From contig VBWA01000014.1 in assembly GCA_006218025.1 (NCBI GenBank), positions 22,564-86,563 on the forward strand: a DNA stretch of 64,000 nucleotides, read 5' to 3'. Source of the stretch: Rhodocyclaceae bacterium (GTDB lineage: Bacteria > Pseudomonadota > Gammaproteobacteria > Burkholderiales > Rhodocyclaceae). Both the position numbers and the translations under genes were made by a program. The first letter of the stretch is position 1. Each line of letters begins with the position of its first letter. Positions 8,822 through 17,387 of this stretch are shown piece after piece. The notes under the pieces were generated by a model. That model searched no databases. It was not told where the DNA came from and saw only the letters and a list, made by a program, of their open reading frames with translations.

Positions 8822-9885
8822 ATCAGATCGCCGCAACCCAGGCTTGGCTGCGCCGCAACCTGTTTTCCGACGCCTTCAGCGGCCTGACGACGCTGCTGCT
8901 GTTGGGCGGCGCCGTCTACTGGCTGCCCGGGCTGATCGACTGGATGCTGCTGCAGGCCGTGTTCGAGCCGGACGCCGCAGCCTGCCAAACCGTGAATCAT
9001 GCCGGTGCCTGCTGGGGCGTGGTGGCCGAGAAATACCGCTTCATTCTTTTCGGCCGCTATCCCCATGCCGAGCAGTGGCGGCCGCTGCTGGCGACCGCGC
9101 TGCTACTTGCGGTGATCTTCGCCAGCGGGATGCGCCTGCTGAACCGAAAATTCCTGCTGACGGCGTGGGCGCTGGCCCTGCCGGCCTTCTTCATTCTGAT
9201 GGGCGGCGGCAGCTTCGGCCTGACGCCGGTCGGCAGCGACCAATGGGGCGGCTTGCCGCTGACGCTGCTGCTGGCCACCATGGGCATGCTGCTGGCCTTT
9301 CCGCTGGCGATCATGGTCGCCCTCGGACGGCAATCGGGACTGCCGCTGTTGCGCGGCCTATGCACGCTCTACGTTGAACTGGTGCGCGGCGTGCCGTTGA
9401 TTTCGGTGCTGTTCCTCGCCTCGTTCCTGTTTCCCATCATCCTGCCGCAAGGATTCTCGATCGACGTGCTGCTGCGCGTCCAGGCCGGCATCGTGCTGTT
9501 CGCCGCGGCCTACCTGTCGGAAACCATACGCGGCGGCCTGCAGGCGGTGCCCGGCGGCCAGCATGACGCGGCGGCGGCGCTGGGCCTCGGCCGCTGGCAG
9601 GCGATGCGCTGGATCATTCTGCCGCAGGCGCTGCGAGCCGTGGTTCCATCGATGATGAACAGCGCGGTCAGCGTCTTCAAGGACACCTCGCTGGTGACCG
9701 TGGTCAGCCTCTACGAGTTGACCGGATCGCTCTCGCTGGCGCTGGCCGGCGATGCCGAATGGCGCTCCTTCCATCTCGAAGGTTATCTGTTCATCGGCGG
9801 GATCTACTGGATCGGCTGCTACTCAATGTCGCGCTTCAGTCGTGGCATGGAGTCAAAAGTCGGCGCTGGCGCTACGGCGATGTGA
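8818..9885 (+). CDS. Amino-acid ABC transporter permease (AapM-like)
   Basis: 355 residues, ATGA overlap with the preceding permease. Multiple membrane segments and a second EAA loop (QHDAAAALGLGRWQAMRWIILPQAL), plus the insert with SFGLTPVGSDQWGGLPLTLL found in AapM-type permeases. It would form the permease heterodimer with the AapQ-like protein. The final residues SKVGAGATAM are encoded by a copy of the dispersed 24-bp repeat. No ATP-binding (aapP) gene follows, although in known aap loci it is normally next. Confidence 0.9.
   Translation: MNQIAATQAWLRRNLFSDAFSGLTTLLLLGGAVYWLPGLIDWMLLQAVFEPDAAACQTVNHAGACWGVVAEKYRFILFGRYPHAEQWRPLLATALLLAVIFASGMRLLNRKFLLTAWALALPAFFILMGGGSFGLTPVGSDQWGGLPLTLLLATMGMLLAFPLAIMVALGRQSGLPLLRGLCTLYVELVRGVPLISVLFLASFLFPIILPQGFSIDVLLRVQAGIVLFAAAYLSETIRGGLQAVPGGQHDAAAALGLGRWQAMRWIILPQALRAVVPSMMNSAVSVFKDTSLVTVVSLYELTGSLSLALAGDAEWRSFHLEGYLFIGGIYWIGCYSMSRFSRGMESKVGAGATAM
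9856..9879 (+). repeat. Dispersed 24-bp repeat, copy 2 (end of permease gene)
   Basis: AAAGTCGGCGCTGGC-GCT-ACGGCG, perfect consensus, forming the last codons of the AapM-like gene (frame V-G-A-G). Confidence 0.85.
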
Positions 9886-9900
9886 AGCCCGTGTGGAGCC

Positions 9901-10410
9901 TCAGCCCTCCAGATGCTGATACAAGACCGTCGACAGATAGCGCTCGCCGAAGGACGGAATGATCACCACCACCAGCTTGCCCTTGTTCTCCGGCCGCTTC
10001 GCCACTTCCAGCGCGGCCCACACAGCGGCGCCCGATGAAATGCCGACCAGCAGACCCTCTGTCGTCGCCAGGCTGCGCGCGGTATTCAGTGCATCGTCGT
10101 TCTTGACGCGCACCACTTCGTCGTAGACTTTTGTGTTGAGAATCTCTGGAATGAAATCGGCGCAGATGCCCTGATCGAGAATGATGGTGTCCGCCTTGAT
10201 CCTGCCCGCCCTTTCGGCGGCATCGAGCATCGCCACGGCGATGCGGTCCTTGACGCTGTGGGCCGGATTGAAGAACTCCAGCTTCAGCGCGATGGTGGCC
10301 GCATTTTCAAACCCCGTCCCGACACTCATCCGGTTGAGGCGCACCAGCGGGGTATTGCCGATCAGTTCGGCGACGTTGTTGGCGATCTCCAATGCATCTG
10401 CTCCATGCAT
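9901..10410 (-). pseudogene. cysK: Cysteine synthase remnant with in-frame core deletion
   Basis: 169 residues, about half of a normal O-acetylserine sulfhydrylase (roughly 300). The N-terminus is canonical ([16 protein letters not shown], then [17 protein letters not shown] with the PLP lysine). After ADTIIL the sequence jumps straight to [13 protein letters not shown], and continues to the normal end ([19 protein letters not shown]). The missing 130-140 residues include the SGNTG PLP-phosphate loop and most of the mobile domain, so the product cannot be a working synthase. The frame is kept across the junction. Start and upstream region are also eroded: ATG 10410 has no clear ribosome-binding site. 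Confidence 0.85.
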
Positions 10411-10659
10411 TCAATGGGTTCGCCAGCGGAATTCGTTGCCACTTTGACATATTTCTGACGTAGCGTGCCGTTGGATTTGCCACCCATTGGGCACTGCTCA
10501 AGACCCGGCACCCGCCGTGAGGCCGCCCAAGCGGGTCGGCATGCCCAAGATGATTTTGAACCCGTCTTGGAAGTCATACGCTCTCAGATCGAGCCAATGA
10601 AGAAATCTGCCAGGACGCCACGCGGCCACCGCGAACTGATCCTCGACCATGTTCGATAG
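10411..10659. other. Non-coding spacer with no recognisable feature
   Basis: About 250 bp between the cysK remnant and the next gene. Short open frames exist on both strands but none has a credible start, composition or family signature. AATGCAT and ATGCATT form a 7-bp inverted repeat just at the remnant's start (about 10390-10412). Probably decayed sequence from the same event that removed the cysK core. Confidence 0.4.
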
Positions 10660-11067
10660 CTATTCGCAAGTGCCGCTGTAGATCAGATTGCCGTAATCGG
10701 TTGCCCAGAAGGGCTTCCGGACCGGCTTGATCTGTTCTCTGACATAAATGTACCTGACCCATACATTGGGCGGCGGCAGCACAATCATCTGCTTGTACGA
10801 ATCAACGTCGCTGCCGCGATCCAGAATCCTGATCTCCATGTTCGGGCCGGTGGTAAAGGGTTGGCCGATCACCTGCCCCGTTCGTCTGTCGATGGCAAAG
10901 GTCTTGCCGACCAGGTTTGCGAACGCACCCCCATGCGCCGCGAAGCTTCCAGTCATTCCCAGTTCCTGAATCGCGGCAATCGTGCAGACATATCCGGCGG
11001 GACCGGCATTTGCCTGGCTCGCGCTGCATGCCGCAATGACCAGCGCCGCACAAATTCTGTTCTTCAT
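10660..11067 (-). CDS. Small secreted protein of unknown function
   Basis: 135 residues from ATG 11067, chosen because AAGGGG lies about seven bases upstream; a TTG 18 bp earlier is less likely. A signal peptide is clear (MKNRICAALVIAACSASQANA). The mature protein has a single pair of cysteines far apart (GYVCTIAAI near the N-terminus and the last residues SGTCE), which could form a disulphide. I do not recognise a family. It stands alone between the cysK remnant and the phosphatase gene on the same strand. Confidence 0.65.
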   Translation of the reverse strand: MKNRICAALVIAACSASQANAGPAGYVCTIAAIQELGMTGSFAAHGGAFANLVGKTFAIDRRTGQVIGQPFTTGPNMEIRILDRGSDVDSYKQMIVLPPPNVWVRYIYVREQIKPVRKPFWATDYGNLIYSGTCE

Positions 11068-11110
11068 TTTCCTGCCCCTTCTCAACCGTGCTCCGCGCCA
11101 GTTTTCTTCC

Positions 11111-11701
11111 TCACACGGGGCGAATCGATTCTTCCGTGACCTCGAGCCACAGACATTCGCCGTTCTTGCGTTTCATGTTGAGGATAGTACTGCGCGGCCG
11201 GTTCGCGATATGCCGGGTAATCACATCCATGACCCAGCCATGCGTAATCACCAGGATGCGCTTGCCGGCATTCGGCCGGGCGATGCATGCGATCGCGTCG
11301 AGCACGCGATCGGCGAATTCATCCATCGACTCGCCCTCCTCGAAATCGATCGCAGGATTCCGCTTGAGGATCTGCTGCAGCAGCACCGGATTCAGGTCCG
11401 CAAGTTCCGACTTCGGAATGCCCTGAATGACCCCGAAATTCCTCTCCTTCAATCCGTCGTGGCACTCGGGGGGATCCAGCCGCAGCGAACGGGCGATGAT
11501 CTCCGCGGTTTCGCGCGAACGGATCAAGGGGCTCGAATATACCTTCGAAAACTTCGCATGGGAAAAGCCGCCGACCAGCTCGTAAGCTTGCCGTCGCCCC
11601 TGATCGTTGATAGGAACATCGGTCCAGCCCTGGAGGATTCCCGCGATGTTCCAGTCGGTTTCGCCATGACGGGCGACGCAGACGTAGGCGGGAACACTCA
11701 T
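11111..11701 (-). CDS. Histidine phosphatase family protein (phosphoglycerate mutase-like)
   Basis: 196 residues. The catalytic RHG motif is present (VARHGETDWN), followed by LQGWTDVPINDQGRRQA, the arginine-bearing VYSSPLIRSRETAEII, the acid GLKERNFGVIQG and the second histidine in VITHGWVMD. These identify a cofactor-independent-looking GpmB/CobC-type phosphatase; substrate specificity cannot be deduced. It precedes a MaoC dehydratase gene on the same strand with a 33-bp spacer, and the two may form a short operon. Confidence 0.88.
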   Translation of the reverse strand: MSVPAYVCVARHGETDWNIAGILQGWTDVPINDQGRRQAYELVGGFSHAKFSKVYSSPLIRSRETAEIIARSLRLDPPECHDGLKERNFGVIQGIPKSELADLNPVLLQQILKRNPAIDFEEGESMDEFADRVLDAIACIARPNAGKRILVITHGWVMDVITRHIANRPRSTILNMKRKNGECLWLEVTEESIRPV

Positions 11702-11734
11702 GTTGATGCAGCCATCAAGAAAGCCACAGGCCGC

Positions 11735-12196
11735 CTAGAAATACCAGCGGGTCACCATCTCCGCCGCGCAGGCCGGCTTGTCGCTGCCCTCGATTTCGAT
11801 GACCGCCTGCCATACGATTTGTGCGCCGCCGGTGATTTCCTCCACCGCACCCAGCACAAACTTCGCGCGCACCCGGCTACCGACTTTCACCGGTGAAGCA
11901 AAGCGCACGCGATTGAGGCCGTAGTTCACGGCGAGCCTGACGCCCTCGATGGCAATGCATTCCTGGGCGAACTTGGCCAGCAGCGACAAGGTAAGGTAGC
12001 CGTGCGCGATCGGCCCGCCAAAAGGCGATTCGCGCTTCGCCCGTTCGACGTCGACATGTATCCATTGCTGGTCGCCCGTCACTTGTGCGAAGGCATTCAC
12101 GCGCTCCTGTTCGATGGGCAACCAGTCGCTGACACCGACCTCCTGCCCGATCCTGGCTTTGGCATCTGCGATGCCGGAAAAACGCGTCGATTTCAT
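11735..12196 (-). CDS. MaoC family dehydratase (enoyl-CoA hydratase type)
   Basis: 153 residues with the hot-dog fold hydratase-2 signature: FAQVTGDQQWIHVDVERA (catalytic Asp and His) and FGGPIAHGYLTLSLL. The family performs (R)-specific hydration of enoyl-CoA; stand-alone members of this length (NodN-like) are common in betaproteobacteria. ATG 12196 gives the usual start MKSTRFSGIADAKARIGQEV. Only 14 bp separate it from the tRNA-Arg gene. Confidence 0.9.
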   Translation of the reverse strand: MKSTRFSGIADAKARIGQEVGVSDWLPIEQERVNAFAQVTGDQQWIHVDVERAKRESPFGGPIAHGYLTLSLLAKFAQECIAIEGVRLAVNYGLNRVRFASPVKVGSRVRAKFVLGAVEEITGGAQIVWQAVIEIEGSDKPACAAEMVTRWYF

Positions 12197-12210
12197 GACC
12201 CCCCCTTGGA

Positions 12211-12287
12211 TGGTCCGCCCGACAGGACTCGAACCTGTTACCCCCGGCTTAGAAGGCCGGTGCTCTATCCAGATGAGCTACGGGCGG
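12211..12287 (-). tRNA. tRNA-Arg (anticodon TCT)
   Basis: 77 nt including an encoded CCA. The acceptor stem CCGCCCG pairs with CGGGCGG, the D arm is GCTCATCTGGATAGAGC, the anticodon loop reads CTTCTAA with TCT, and the T arm contains GGTTCGAGTCC. All arms pair by eye. Confidence 0.96.
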
Positions 12288-12386
12288 ATGTGCTGCGACC
12301 GCGTCGAGCGAGTTTAGCGCAGGACGGAACAAATAGCGTTCCGCGGGGCATAATTGCAAAGTTCCCGCCCCTATCCGCCTACCTTC

Positions 12387-12617
12387 ATGGCAACTGACGC
12401 TACTTATTGCTACCACTGCCGCACGCATCACCCGCGCAACGAAATGCGGCTGATCGTCACCAAGACCGGCAAGCGCTGGCGCTGCATCCGCAGCATCGAA
12501 GCCACGCAGCAAGGTGCGGAAGCGCGCGAAGCCTACGGGCGCCAGGTGTCCGAGATCAACAAGGCCGAATCCAAGAGCCGGGCTCAGCGGCTGAACAATC
12601 TCCTTCAGGAAAAGTAG
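12387..12617 (+). CDS. Small CxxC protein of unknown function
   Basis: 76 residues from ATG 12387. Starts MATDATYCYHCRTHHP, a CxxC followed by a histidine pair, with a third cysteine at RWRCIRS, so a small zinc site is plausible. The rest is a charged helix (EAREAYGRQVSEINKAESKS). The stop is five bases before the YajD-like gene, so they are very likely co-transcribed. The pairing with an HNH protein that also carries CxxC knuckles hints at a nucleic-acid role, but this is inference. Confidence 0.7.
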   Translation: MATDATYCYHCRTHHPRNEMRLIVTKTGKRWRCIRSIEATQQGAEAREAYGRQVSEINKAESKSRAQRLNNLLQEK

Positions 12618-12622
12618 GCCGC

Positions 12623-12997
12623 ATGAAAGCCGGCAACCCGGGCAAGCTCGACCGCATCGTCGCCGACGCACGCCGCTACGCCGAAACCCGAGAACAGGGT
12701 TACCGCGAACAAGCCCTGAAAATCTATCCCTGGATCTGCGGCCGCTGCGCCCGCGAATTTACGCGCACCAACTTGCGCGAGCTGACAGTGCATCACCGCG
12801 ATCACAACCACAGCAACAACCCGCCCAACGGCAGCAACTGGGAATTGCTGTGCCTCTATTGCCACGACAACGAGCATCAACGACAACTGGAAGCCGCAGG
12901 CGGCGCCACGGAAGTCGGCGCTGGCGGTACGGCGGCAACACATTCGCCGTTCGCCAATCTGAAGGCGATGCTAGGAGACAAAGACCAAGCCTCCTAA
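12623..12997 (+). CDS. yajD: YajD family HNH nuclease
   Basis: 124 residues. Matches the YajD family: WICGRCAREF, then the HNH core LTVHHRDHNHSNNPPNGSNW and LLCLYCHDNEHQ. The paired CxxC motifs hold a structural zinc and HH/N/H form the presumed metal-dependent nuclease centre. E. coli YajD has no firmly established role. The C-terminal tail after the HNH domain (TEVGAGGTAA) is encoded by a copy of the dispersed 24-bp repeat and extends beyond the conserved core. Confidence 0.9.
   Translation: MKAGNPGKLDRIVADARRYAETREQGYREQALKIYPWICGRCAREFTRTNLRELTVHHRDHNHSNNPPNGSNWELLCLYCHDNEHQRQLEAAGGATEVGAGGTAATHSPFANLKAMLGDKDQAS
12911..12934 (+). repeat. Dispersed 24-bp repeat, copy 3 (in yajD tail)
   Basis: GAAGTCGGCGCTGGC-GGT-ACGGCG, one mismatch to the consensus at the first base, in the non-conserved C-terminal tail of the YajD-like protein. 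Confidence 0.8.
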
Positions 12998-13062
12998 ACC
13001 CCAAATGCCCGGAACCGGTCCATCAAGGTCTGGCTGGATTGTTGGCGCAGCAGAATAGCCGA

Positions 13063-13099
13063 TAAAAAAAAGGGTTTCGGTCTTTCGACGGAAACCCTT
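13063..13099 (-). terminator. Rho-independent terminator after tRNA-Pro
   Basis: On the minus strand AAGGGTTTCCGTC and GACCGAAACCCTT form a long stem with a GAAA loop, followed by a run of eight T. It lies just downstream of the tRNA-Pro gene. Confidence 0.85.
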
Positions 13100-13108
13100 G
13101 GGATCAAC

Positions 13109-13185
13109 TGGTCGGGGTGGAGGGATTCGAACTCTCGACATCTTGCTCCCAAAGCAAGCGCGCTACCGGGCTGCGCCACACCCCG
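13109..13185 (-). tRNA. tRNA-Pro (anticodon TGG)
   Basis: 77 nt including CCA. Acceptor CGGGGTG pairs with CACCCCG; the anticodon stem-loop is CTTGC-TTTGGGA-GCAAG with TGG; the T loop is GTTCGAA. A strong terminator follows. Confidence 0.96.
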
Positions 13186-13241
13186 AACCTGCCGATTTTA
13201 CCGAACCCTGCCCATGGCGGTCAATCGCATAACGAAATGCC

Positions 13242-13748
13242 ATGTCAAAAAACATCGACTTGCAGTCGTCCCGCGTTTCGTTTATAAAGCCGGTTCTCCG
13301 AAAATACGGACTCTCCGCGATGGCTGAAGATCTGCTGCACAAGAAACAATTCCCGCCCTATACCCCGAAGAAGGGTGAGGACTACATGAGCTCGAAGCAA
13401 CTTGCTCACTTTCGCGAGATCCTGGCGTCCCTCAAGGACGAGCTGAGCGAGGACATCGAGCGCACCGTACATACCATGCAGGACGAGGCCACCGTGTTCG
13501 CCGATCCGAATGATCGCGCCAGCCAGGAATCCGACATTGCCCTCGAACTGCGCAACCGCGACCGAGAGCGAAAACTGATCAAGAAGATCGACGAATCCAT
13601 TGCGCGCATCGAAAGCGGCGAGTATGGATACTGCGATTCCTGCGGCGTCGAGATCGGTCTCAAGCGCTTGGAAGCACGCCCGACGGCGACGCTGTGCATC
13701 GACTGCAAGACACTGGAGGAGCACCGCGAAAAACAGGTCGGTAAGTAG
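13242..13748 (+). CDS. dksA: RNA polymerase-binding transcription factor DksA
   Basis: 168 residues. The coiled-coil with the acidic tip is visible (EATVFADPNDRASQE, matching the DPxDRA tip that enters the RNAP secondary channel), and the C-terminal zinc finger is intact (YCDSCGVEIG and LCIDCKTLEEH). DksA works with ppGpp to reset rRNA and amino-acid promoters. The start is uncertain: ATG 13242 gives a 26-residue extension; an internal ATG at 13320 (MAEDLLHKKQFPPYTPKKG) is where close relatives often begin. Neither has a convincing ribosome-binding site. Confidence 0.93.
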   Translation: MSKNIDLQSSRVSFIKPVLRKYGLSAMAEDLLHKKQFPPYTPKKGEDYMSSKQLAHFREILASLKDELSEDIERTVHTMQDEATVFADPNDRASQESDIALELRNRDRERKLIKKIDESIARIESGEYGYCDSCGVEIGLKRLEARPTATLCIDCKTLEEHREKQVGK

Positions 13749-13779
13749 GCCGCCTGCGAGCGCGAATGCGCCGGCAAAC

Positions 13780-13809
13780 AAAAAAGGACGCCGCGGCGTC
13801 CTTTTTTGT
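13780..13809. terminator. Bidirectional terminator between dksA and pnp
   Basis: GGACGCC and GGCGTCC form a tight stem flanked by A-run and T-run on both sides, suited to stop transcription of the convergent dksA and pnp genes. Confidence 0.9.
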
Positions 13810-13826
13810 TGCGTCCAGACGAAACC

Positions 13827-15944
13827 CTATTCGGCAGCGGGAGCCGGTGCCGCCGCTTCTGCAGCGATGGCCTTCATCGACAAGCGCACGCGACCCTTGT
13901 CGTCCGTCTCGATGACCTTGACCTTTACCACTTGGCCTTCCTTGAGGTAATCGGCGACGGCATTGACCCGTTCGCTGGCGATCTGTGAAATATGCAGAAG
14001 CCCGTCCTTGCCCGGCAGCAGGCTCACGATGGCACCAAAATCAAGCAGGCGCAACACGGTGCCTTCATAGATACGACCGACCTCAACCTCGGCAGTAATG
14101 TCCTCGATGCGCTTCTTGGCCACCTGCGCCGCATCGGCATTCACCGACGAAATGGTGATCGAGCCGTCGTCTTCGATATCGATCACGCAGCCCGTCTCTT
14201 CGGTCAGCGCACGGATCACTGCACCGCCCTTGCCGATCACGTCACGAATCTTCTCAGGGTTGATCTTCATGTAGATCATCCGCGGCGCAAAGGTGGAAAC
14301 CTCCTCGCGATGGCCGGACATCGATGCCCGCATCTGTTCCAGGATGTGCAACCGGGCCTCTTTGGCCTGGGCCAGCGCAACTTGCATGATTTCCTTGGTG
14401 ATGCCTTGAATCTTGATATCCATTTGCAGGGCAGTGATGCCTTCTTCGGTACCCGCGACCTTGAAGTCCATGTCGCCGAGATGATCCTCGTCGCCCAGGA
14501 TGTCGGTCAGCACCGCGAAACGGGGGCCATCCTTGATCAGGCCCATGGCGATGCCCGCCACGTGAGCCTTGAGAGGCACTCCGGCATCCATCAGGGCCAG
14601 CGAGCCACCGCAGACGGAGGCCATCGACGACGAACCGTTCGACTCGGTGATCTCGGACACGACACGCATCGAATAGCCAAATTCCTCGGGCGACGGCAGC
14701 ACGGCCAGCAGCGCACGCTTGGCCAGACGGCCGTGACCGATTTCGCGACGCTTCGGCGTGCCGACGCGGCCCGTCTCACCCGTGGCATAGGGAGGCATGT
14801 TGTAGTGGAGCATGAAGCGATCACGATATTCACCTTGCAGCGCGTCGATGATCTGCTCGTCGCGGCCGGTGCCCAGGGTGGCAACCACCATCGCCTGCGT
14901 CTCGCCACGGGTAAACAGGGCCGAGCCGTGTGTACGGGGCAGCACCCCGTTGCGGATCACGATCGGGCGCACCGTGCGCGTATCGCGACCGTCGATGCGG
15001 GGTTCGCCATTGAGAATCTGGCTGCGCACGATCTTCGCTTCCAGGTCGAACACGGTGTTGCCGACGAGGTTGGAATCCGGCGCGTTTTCGACACCCTCGG
15101 TCAGGGTCGCAATGGTCTTCTTGGTAATTTCGCGGGTCTTCAGCGTACGGGCCTGCTTGCTGGTGATGCGATAGGCTTCGCGCAGTTCGGCTTCTGCCAG
15201 TTCTGCGACACGAGCGATCAGCGGCTCGTTCTTGGCGGGCGGCTGCCAGTCCCATTCCGGCTTGCCGGCAAGTTCAACCAGTTCGTTGATAGCCTTGATC
15301 GCGACCTGCATCTGCTCGTGCCCAAAGACCACGGCACCCAGCATGATCTCTTCAGACAGCTGCTTGGCTTCGGACTCGACCATCAATACGGCCGCCTCGG
15401 TACCTGCAACCACCAGTTCCAGTTGCGTGCTTTCCAGTTGGGTCTTGGTCGGGCACAACACGTACTTGCCATCGATGTAGCCGACACGGGCAGCGCCGAT
15501 CGGGCCACTGAACGGAATGCCGGAAATCGCCATGGCGGCCGAGGCGCCGAGCATTGCGGGAATGTCCGGATCGATTTCAGGGTTGCACGACATCACCGTA
15601 CAGACCACCTGTACTTCGTTGTAGAACGCCTCGGGAAACAGGGGGCGCAGCGGACGATCGATAAGGCGGCAGGTCAGGATTTCCTTTTCCGACGGACGTC
15701 CCTCGCGTTTGAAGAAGCCGCCCGGGATGCGACCGGCGGCGTAGGTCCGTTCCTGATAATCGACCGTCAGCGGGAAGAAATCCTGCCCCGGCTTGGGATT
15801 CCGCGCGCCCACCACGGTGGCCAACACGACAGTGTCTTCCATTGTGACCAGGACGGCGCCGCCAGCCTGGCGGGCGATTTCGGCAGTTTCAAGGGTAACC
15901 TTATGGTCACCGTAGGCAAAGCTCTTCTTGATCGGATTCAGCAC
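13827..15944 (-). CDS. pnp: Polyribonucleotide nucleotidyltransferase (PNPase)
   Basis: 705 residues from GTG 15944, preferred over an upstream ATG because AAAGGA sits about six bases before it. Two RNase PH domains (N-terminal [18 protein letters not shown]; second with [21 protein letters not shown] and [20 protein letters not shown]), the KH domain ([18 protein letters not shown]) and the S1 domain ([16 protein letters not shown]) are all complete. PNPase degrades RNA 3'-5' with phosphate in the degradosome. It follows rpsO, separated by a hairpin with T-rich tail, the conserved rpsO-pnp layout. Confidence 0.98.
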   Translation of the reverse strand: MLNPIKKSFAYGDHKVTLETAEIARQAGGAVLVTMEDTVVLATVVGARNPKPGQDFFPLTVDYQERTYAAGRIPGGFFKREGRPSEKEILTCRLIDRPLRPLFPEAFYNEVQVVCTVMSCNPEIDPDIPAMLGASAAMAISGIPFSGPIGAARVGYIDGKYVLCPTKTQLESTQLELVVAGTEAAVLMVESEAKQLSEEIMLGAVVFGHEQMQVAIKAINELVELAGKPEWDWQPPAKNEPLIARVAELAEAELREAYRITSKQARTLKTREITKKTIATLTEGVENAPDSNLVGNTVFDLEAKIVRSQILNGEPRIDGRDTRTVRPIVIRNGVLPRTHGSALFTRGETQAMVVATLGTGRDEQIIDALQGEYRDRFMLHYNMPPYATGETGRVGTPKRREIGHGRLAKRALLAVLPSPEEFGYSMRVVSEITESNGSSSMASVCGGSLALMDAGVPLKAHVAGIAMGLIKDGPRFAVLTDILGDEDHLGDMDFKVAGTEEGITALQMDIKIQGITKEIMQVALAQAKEARLHILEQMRASMSGHREEVSTFAPRMIYMKINPEKIRDVIGKGGAVIRALTEETGCVIDIEDDGSITISSVNADAAQVAKKRIEDITAEVEVGRIYEGTVLRLLDFGAIVSLLPGKDGLLHISQIASERVNAVADYLKEGQVVKVKVIETDDKGRVRLSMKAIAAEAAAPAPAAE

Positions 15945-15960
15945 AAAAATTCCTTTCGGC

Positions 15961-16000
15961 AAAAATTAAAAGCCGGTACAGCCATCATGGCTGTACCGGC
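15961..16000 (-). terminator. Hairpin between rpsO and pnp (attenuator or RNase III site)
   Basis: GCCGGTACAGCC and GGCTGTACCGGC make a perfect 12-bp stem with a 5-nt loop, followed on the minus strand by TTTTAATTTTT, 17 bp before the pnp start. It looks like a partial terminator. In E. coli the same spacer holds a terminator and RNase III sites used for pnp autoregulation, so either role is possible. Confidence 0.75.
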
Positions 16001-16079
16001 CTGTTCAGCAAGCCTGCGCAGTATCTGGCGCAAAGCGCATCGCGCGTTGGGATGACCCGGAACAGCGCTTGTTAAAAAA

Positions 16080-16349
16080 TTACTTGCGCAGACCAAGGCG
16101 CTCGATCAGCGAACGATAGCCGTCGACGTTCTTGCGCTTGAGGTAATCCAGCAACTTGCGGCGCTGGCTGACCATCATGAGCAGACCGCGACGCGAGTGA
16201 TGATCCTTGGTATGTGCCTTGAAATGACCCGTCAGGTCATTGATGCGCGCGGTGAGCAGCGCGACTTGAACTTCTGGAGAGCCGGTGTCACCCTGGGCAC
16301 GCTGGTAGTCGGTGACGATCTTGGCTTTGTCGGTAGTGGAAATTGCCAT
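16080..16349 (-). CDS. rpsO: 30S ribosomal protein S15
   Basis: 89 residues, the standard length. The S15 signature is plain: [19 protein letters not shown] and [21 protein letters not shown]. It binds the central domain of 16S rRNA early in 30S assembly. AAGGAAA precedes the ATG. It has its own promoter and leads into pnp. Confidence 0.98.
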   Translation of the reverse strand: MAISTTDKAKIVTDYQRAQGDTGSPEVQVALLTARINDLTGHFKAHTKDHHSRRGLLMMVSQRRKLLDYLKRKNVDGYRSLIERLGLRK

Positions 16350-16398
16350 TGTGGTTTCCTTGCTGATCCTGTGATATTGGGCTCTTGGAGAACCGTGG

Positions 16399-16428
16399 AT
16401 TATAGCGTTCCGGATACGATCAAATCAA
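16399..16428 (-). promoter_or_regulatory. Sigma-70 type promoter of rpsO-pnp
   Basis: On the minus strand TTGATT, an 18-bp spacer, then TATAAT, about 50 bp before the rpsO start and within the truB-rpsO spacer. Confidence 0.65.
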
Positions 16429-16450
16429 GTAGTGAAGGCTAATTTGTCGC

Positions 16451-17380
16451 TCAGGCGCTGGAGACCAGCCGCAGGGGTTGCAGCCAACCGTCCGCGACCT
16501 GCCGGCAAACGCCGATGAAGCCTTTTTCTGCGTCATATACGCGCAGCCGGACACCCTCCTCGGCCGACCAGCGAACCGCCTGACCGTGCCGCAGCCGTGC
16601 GGCATCAGCCGCGTCCAGCCGGACTTCGGCCAGGTCCGTCAGCAGGGAATCGGGCGGCAGCAGCAGATCGTCGCGGGCTTCGGCAGTCAGCGTTTCGAGC
16701 ATTGCCATGGAATGAGCCTGATCGACATCAAGTGCGCCGATGCCGGTTCGACGCAAGCCGGCAAGGTGCGCGCCGCAGCCCAGGCGGTCACCAATGTCGG
16801 CGGCCAGAGTTCGCACATAGGTTCCCTTGCTGCAACGGACTTCGAACACAAAACGCCCGTTGGCGAGGTCATCACCCCCGTCCAGCAGGCGCATTTCATG
16901 AATGCTGATGCGGCGCGGCGCCCGCTCCACTTCTATCCCGGCGCGGGCATATTCGTAGAGAGGCTTGCCGTCACGCTTCAATGCCGAATACATTGGCGGC
17001 ACCTGCTCAATCTCGCCAGTGAATGCGGCCAGCGCGGCTTCCACCTCCAGACGACCAACCGCCACCTGACGACGCTCCAGCACTGCGCCTTCGGCGTCCG
17101 CCGTGTCGGTGATGACGCCGAGTTGCACCGTCGCCACGTAACGCTTGTCGGCATTCAGCAACTCGCCCGAGAACTTGGTTGCCTCGCCGAAACACAAGGG
17201 CAGCAAACCGGTGGCCAACGGGTCGAGCGTCCCGGTATGTCCGGCCTTTTCTGCGTTGTAAAGGCGCCGCGCGGCTTGCAGGGCGTGATTGGACGAGAGT
17301 CCGAGGGCCTTGTCGAGCAACAGCACGCCATCGAGCCGCCGACGCGCCGGTTTGCCACCTTCCCGACGGGGCGCGTTCAC
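16451..17380 (-). CDS. truB: tRNA pseudouridine(55) synthase
   Basis: 309 residues. The catalytic motif GHTGTLDPLATGLLPLCFGE holds the nucleophilic Asp53; the partner motifs MYSALKRDGKPLYEYAR and SKGTYVRTLAADIGDRLGC follow. A C-terminal PUA-like segment (RHGQAVRWSAEEGVRLRVYD) completes the bacterial TruB layout. It modifies U55 of the T loop of tRNAs. It sits eight bases after rbfA in the nusA-infB operon. Confidence 0.97.
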   Translation of the reverse strand: MNAPRREGGKPARRRLDGVLLLDKALGLSSNHALQAARRLYNAEKAGHTGTLDPLATGLLPLCFGEATKFSGELLNADKRYVATVQLGVITDTADAEGAVLERRQVAVGRLEVEAALAAFTGEIEQVPPMYSALKRDGKPLYEYARAGIEVERAPRRISIHEMRLLDGGDDLANGRFVFEVRCSKGTYVRTLAADIGDRLGCGAHLAGLRRTGIGALDVDQAHSMAMLETLTAEARDDLLLPPDSLLTDLAEVRLDAADAARLRHGQAVRWSAEEGVRLRVYDAEKGFIGVCRQVADGWLQPLRLVSSA

Positions 17381-17387
17381 TCGCGCT

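Noticed and set aside
10362..10577. Short minus-strand frame with several cysteines between the cysK remnant and the next gene
   Set aside because: No ribosome-binding site, overlaps the remnant's start, and no recognisable family; treated as decayed spacer.
13992..16055. 687-codon open frame on the plus strand
   Set aside because: Antisense to pnp, which has every expected domain; no independent start signal or recognisable motif.
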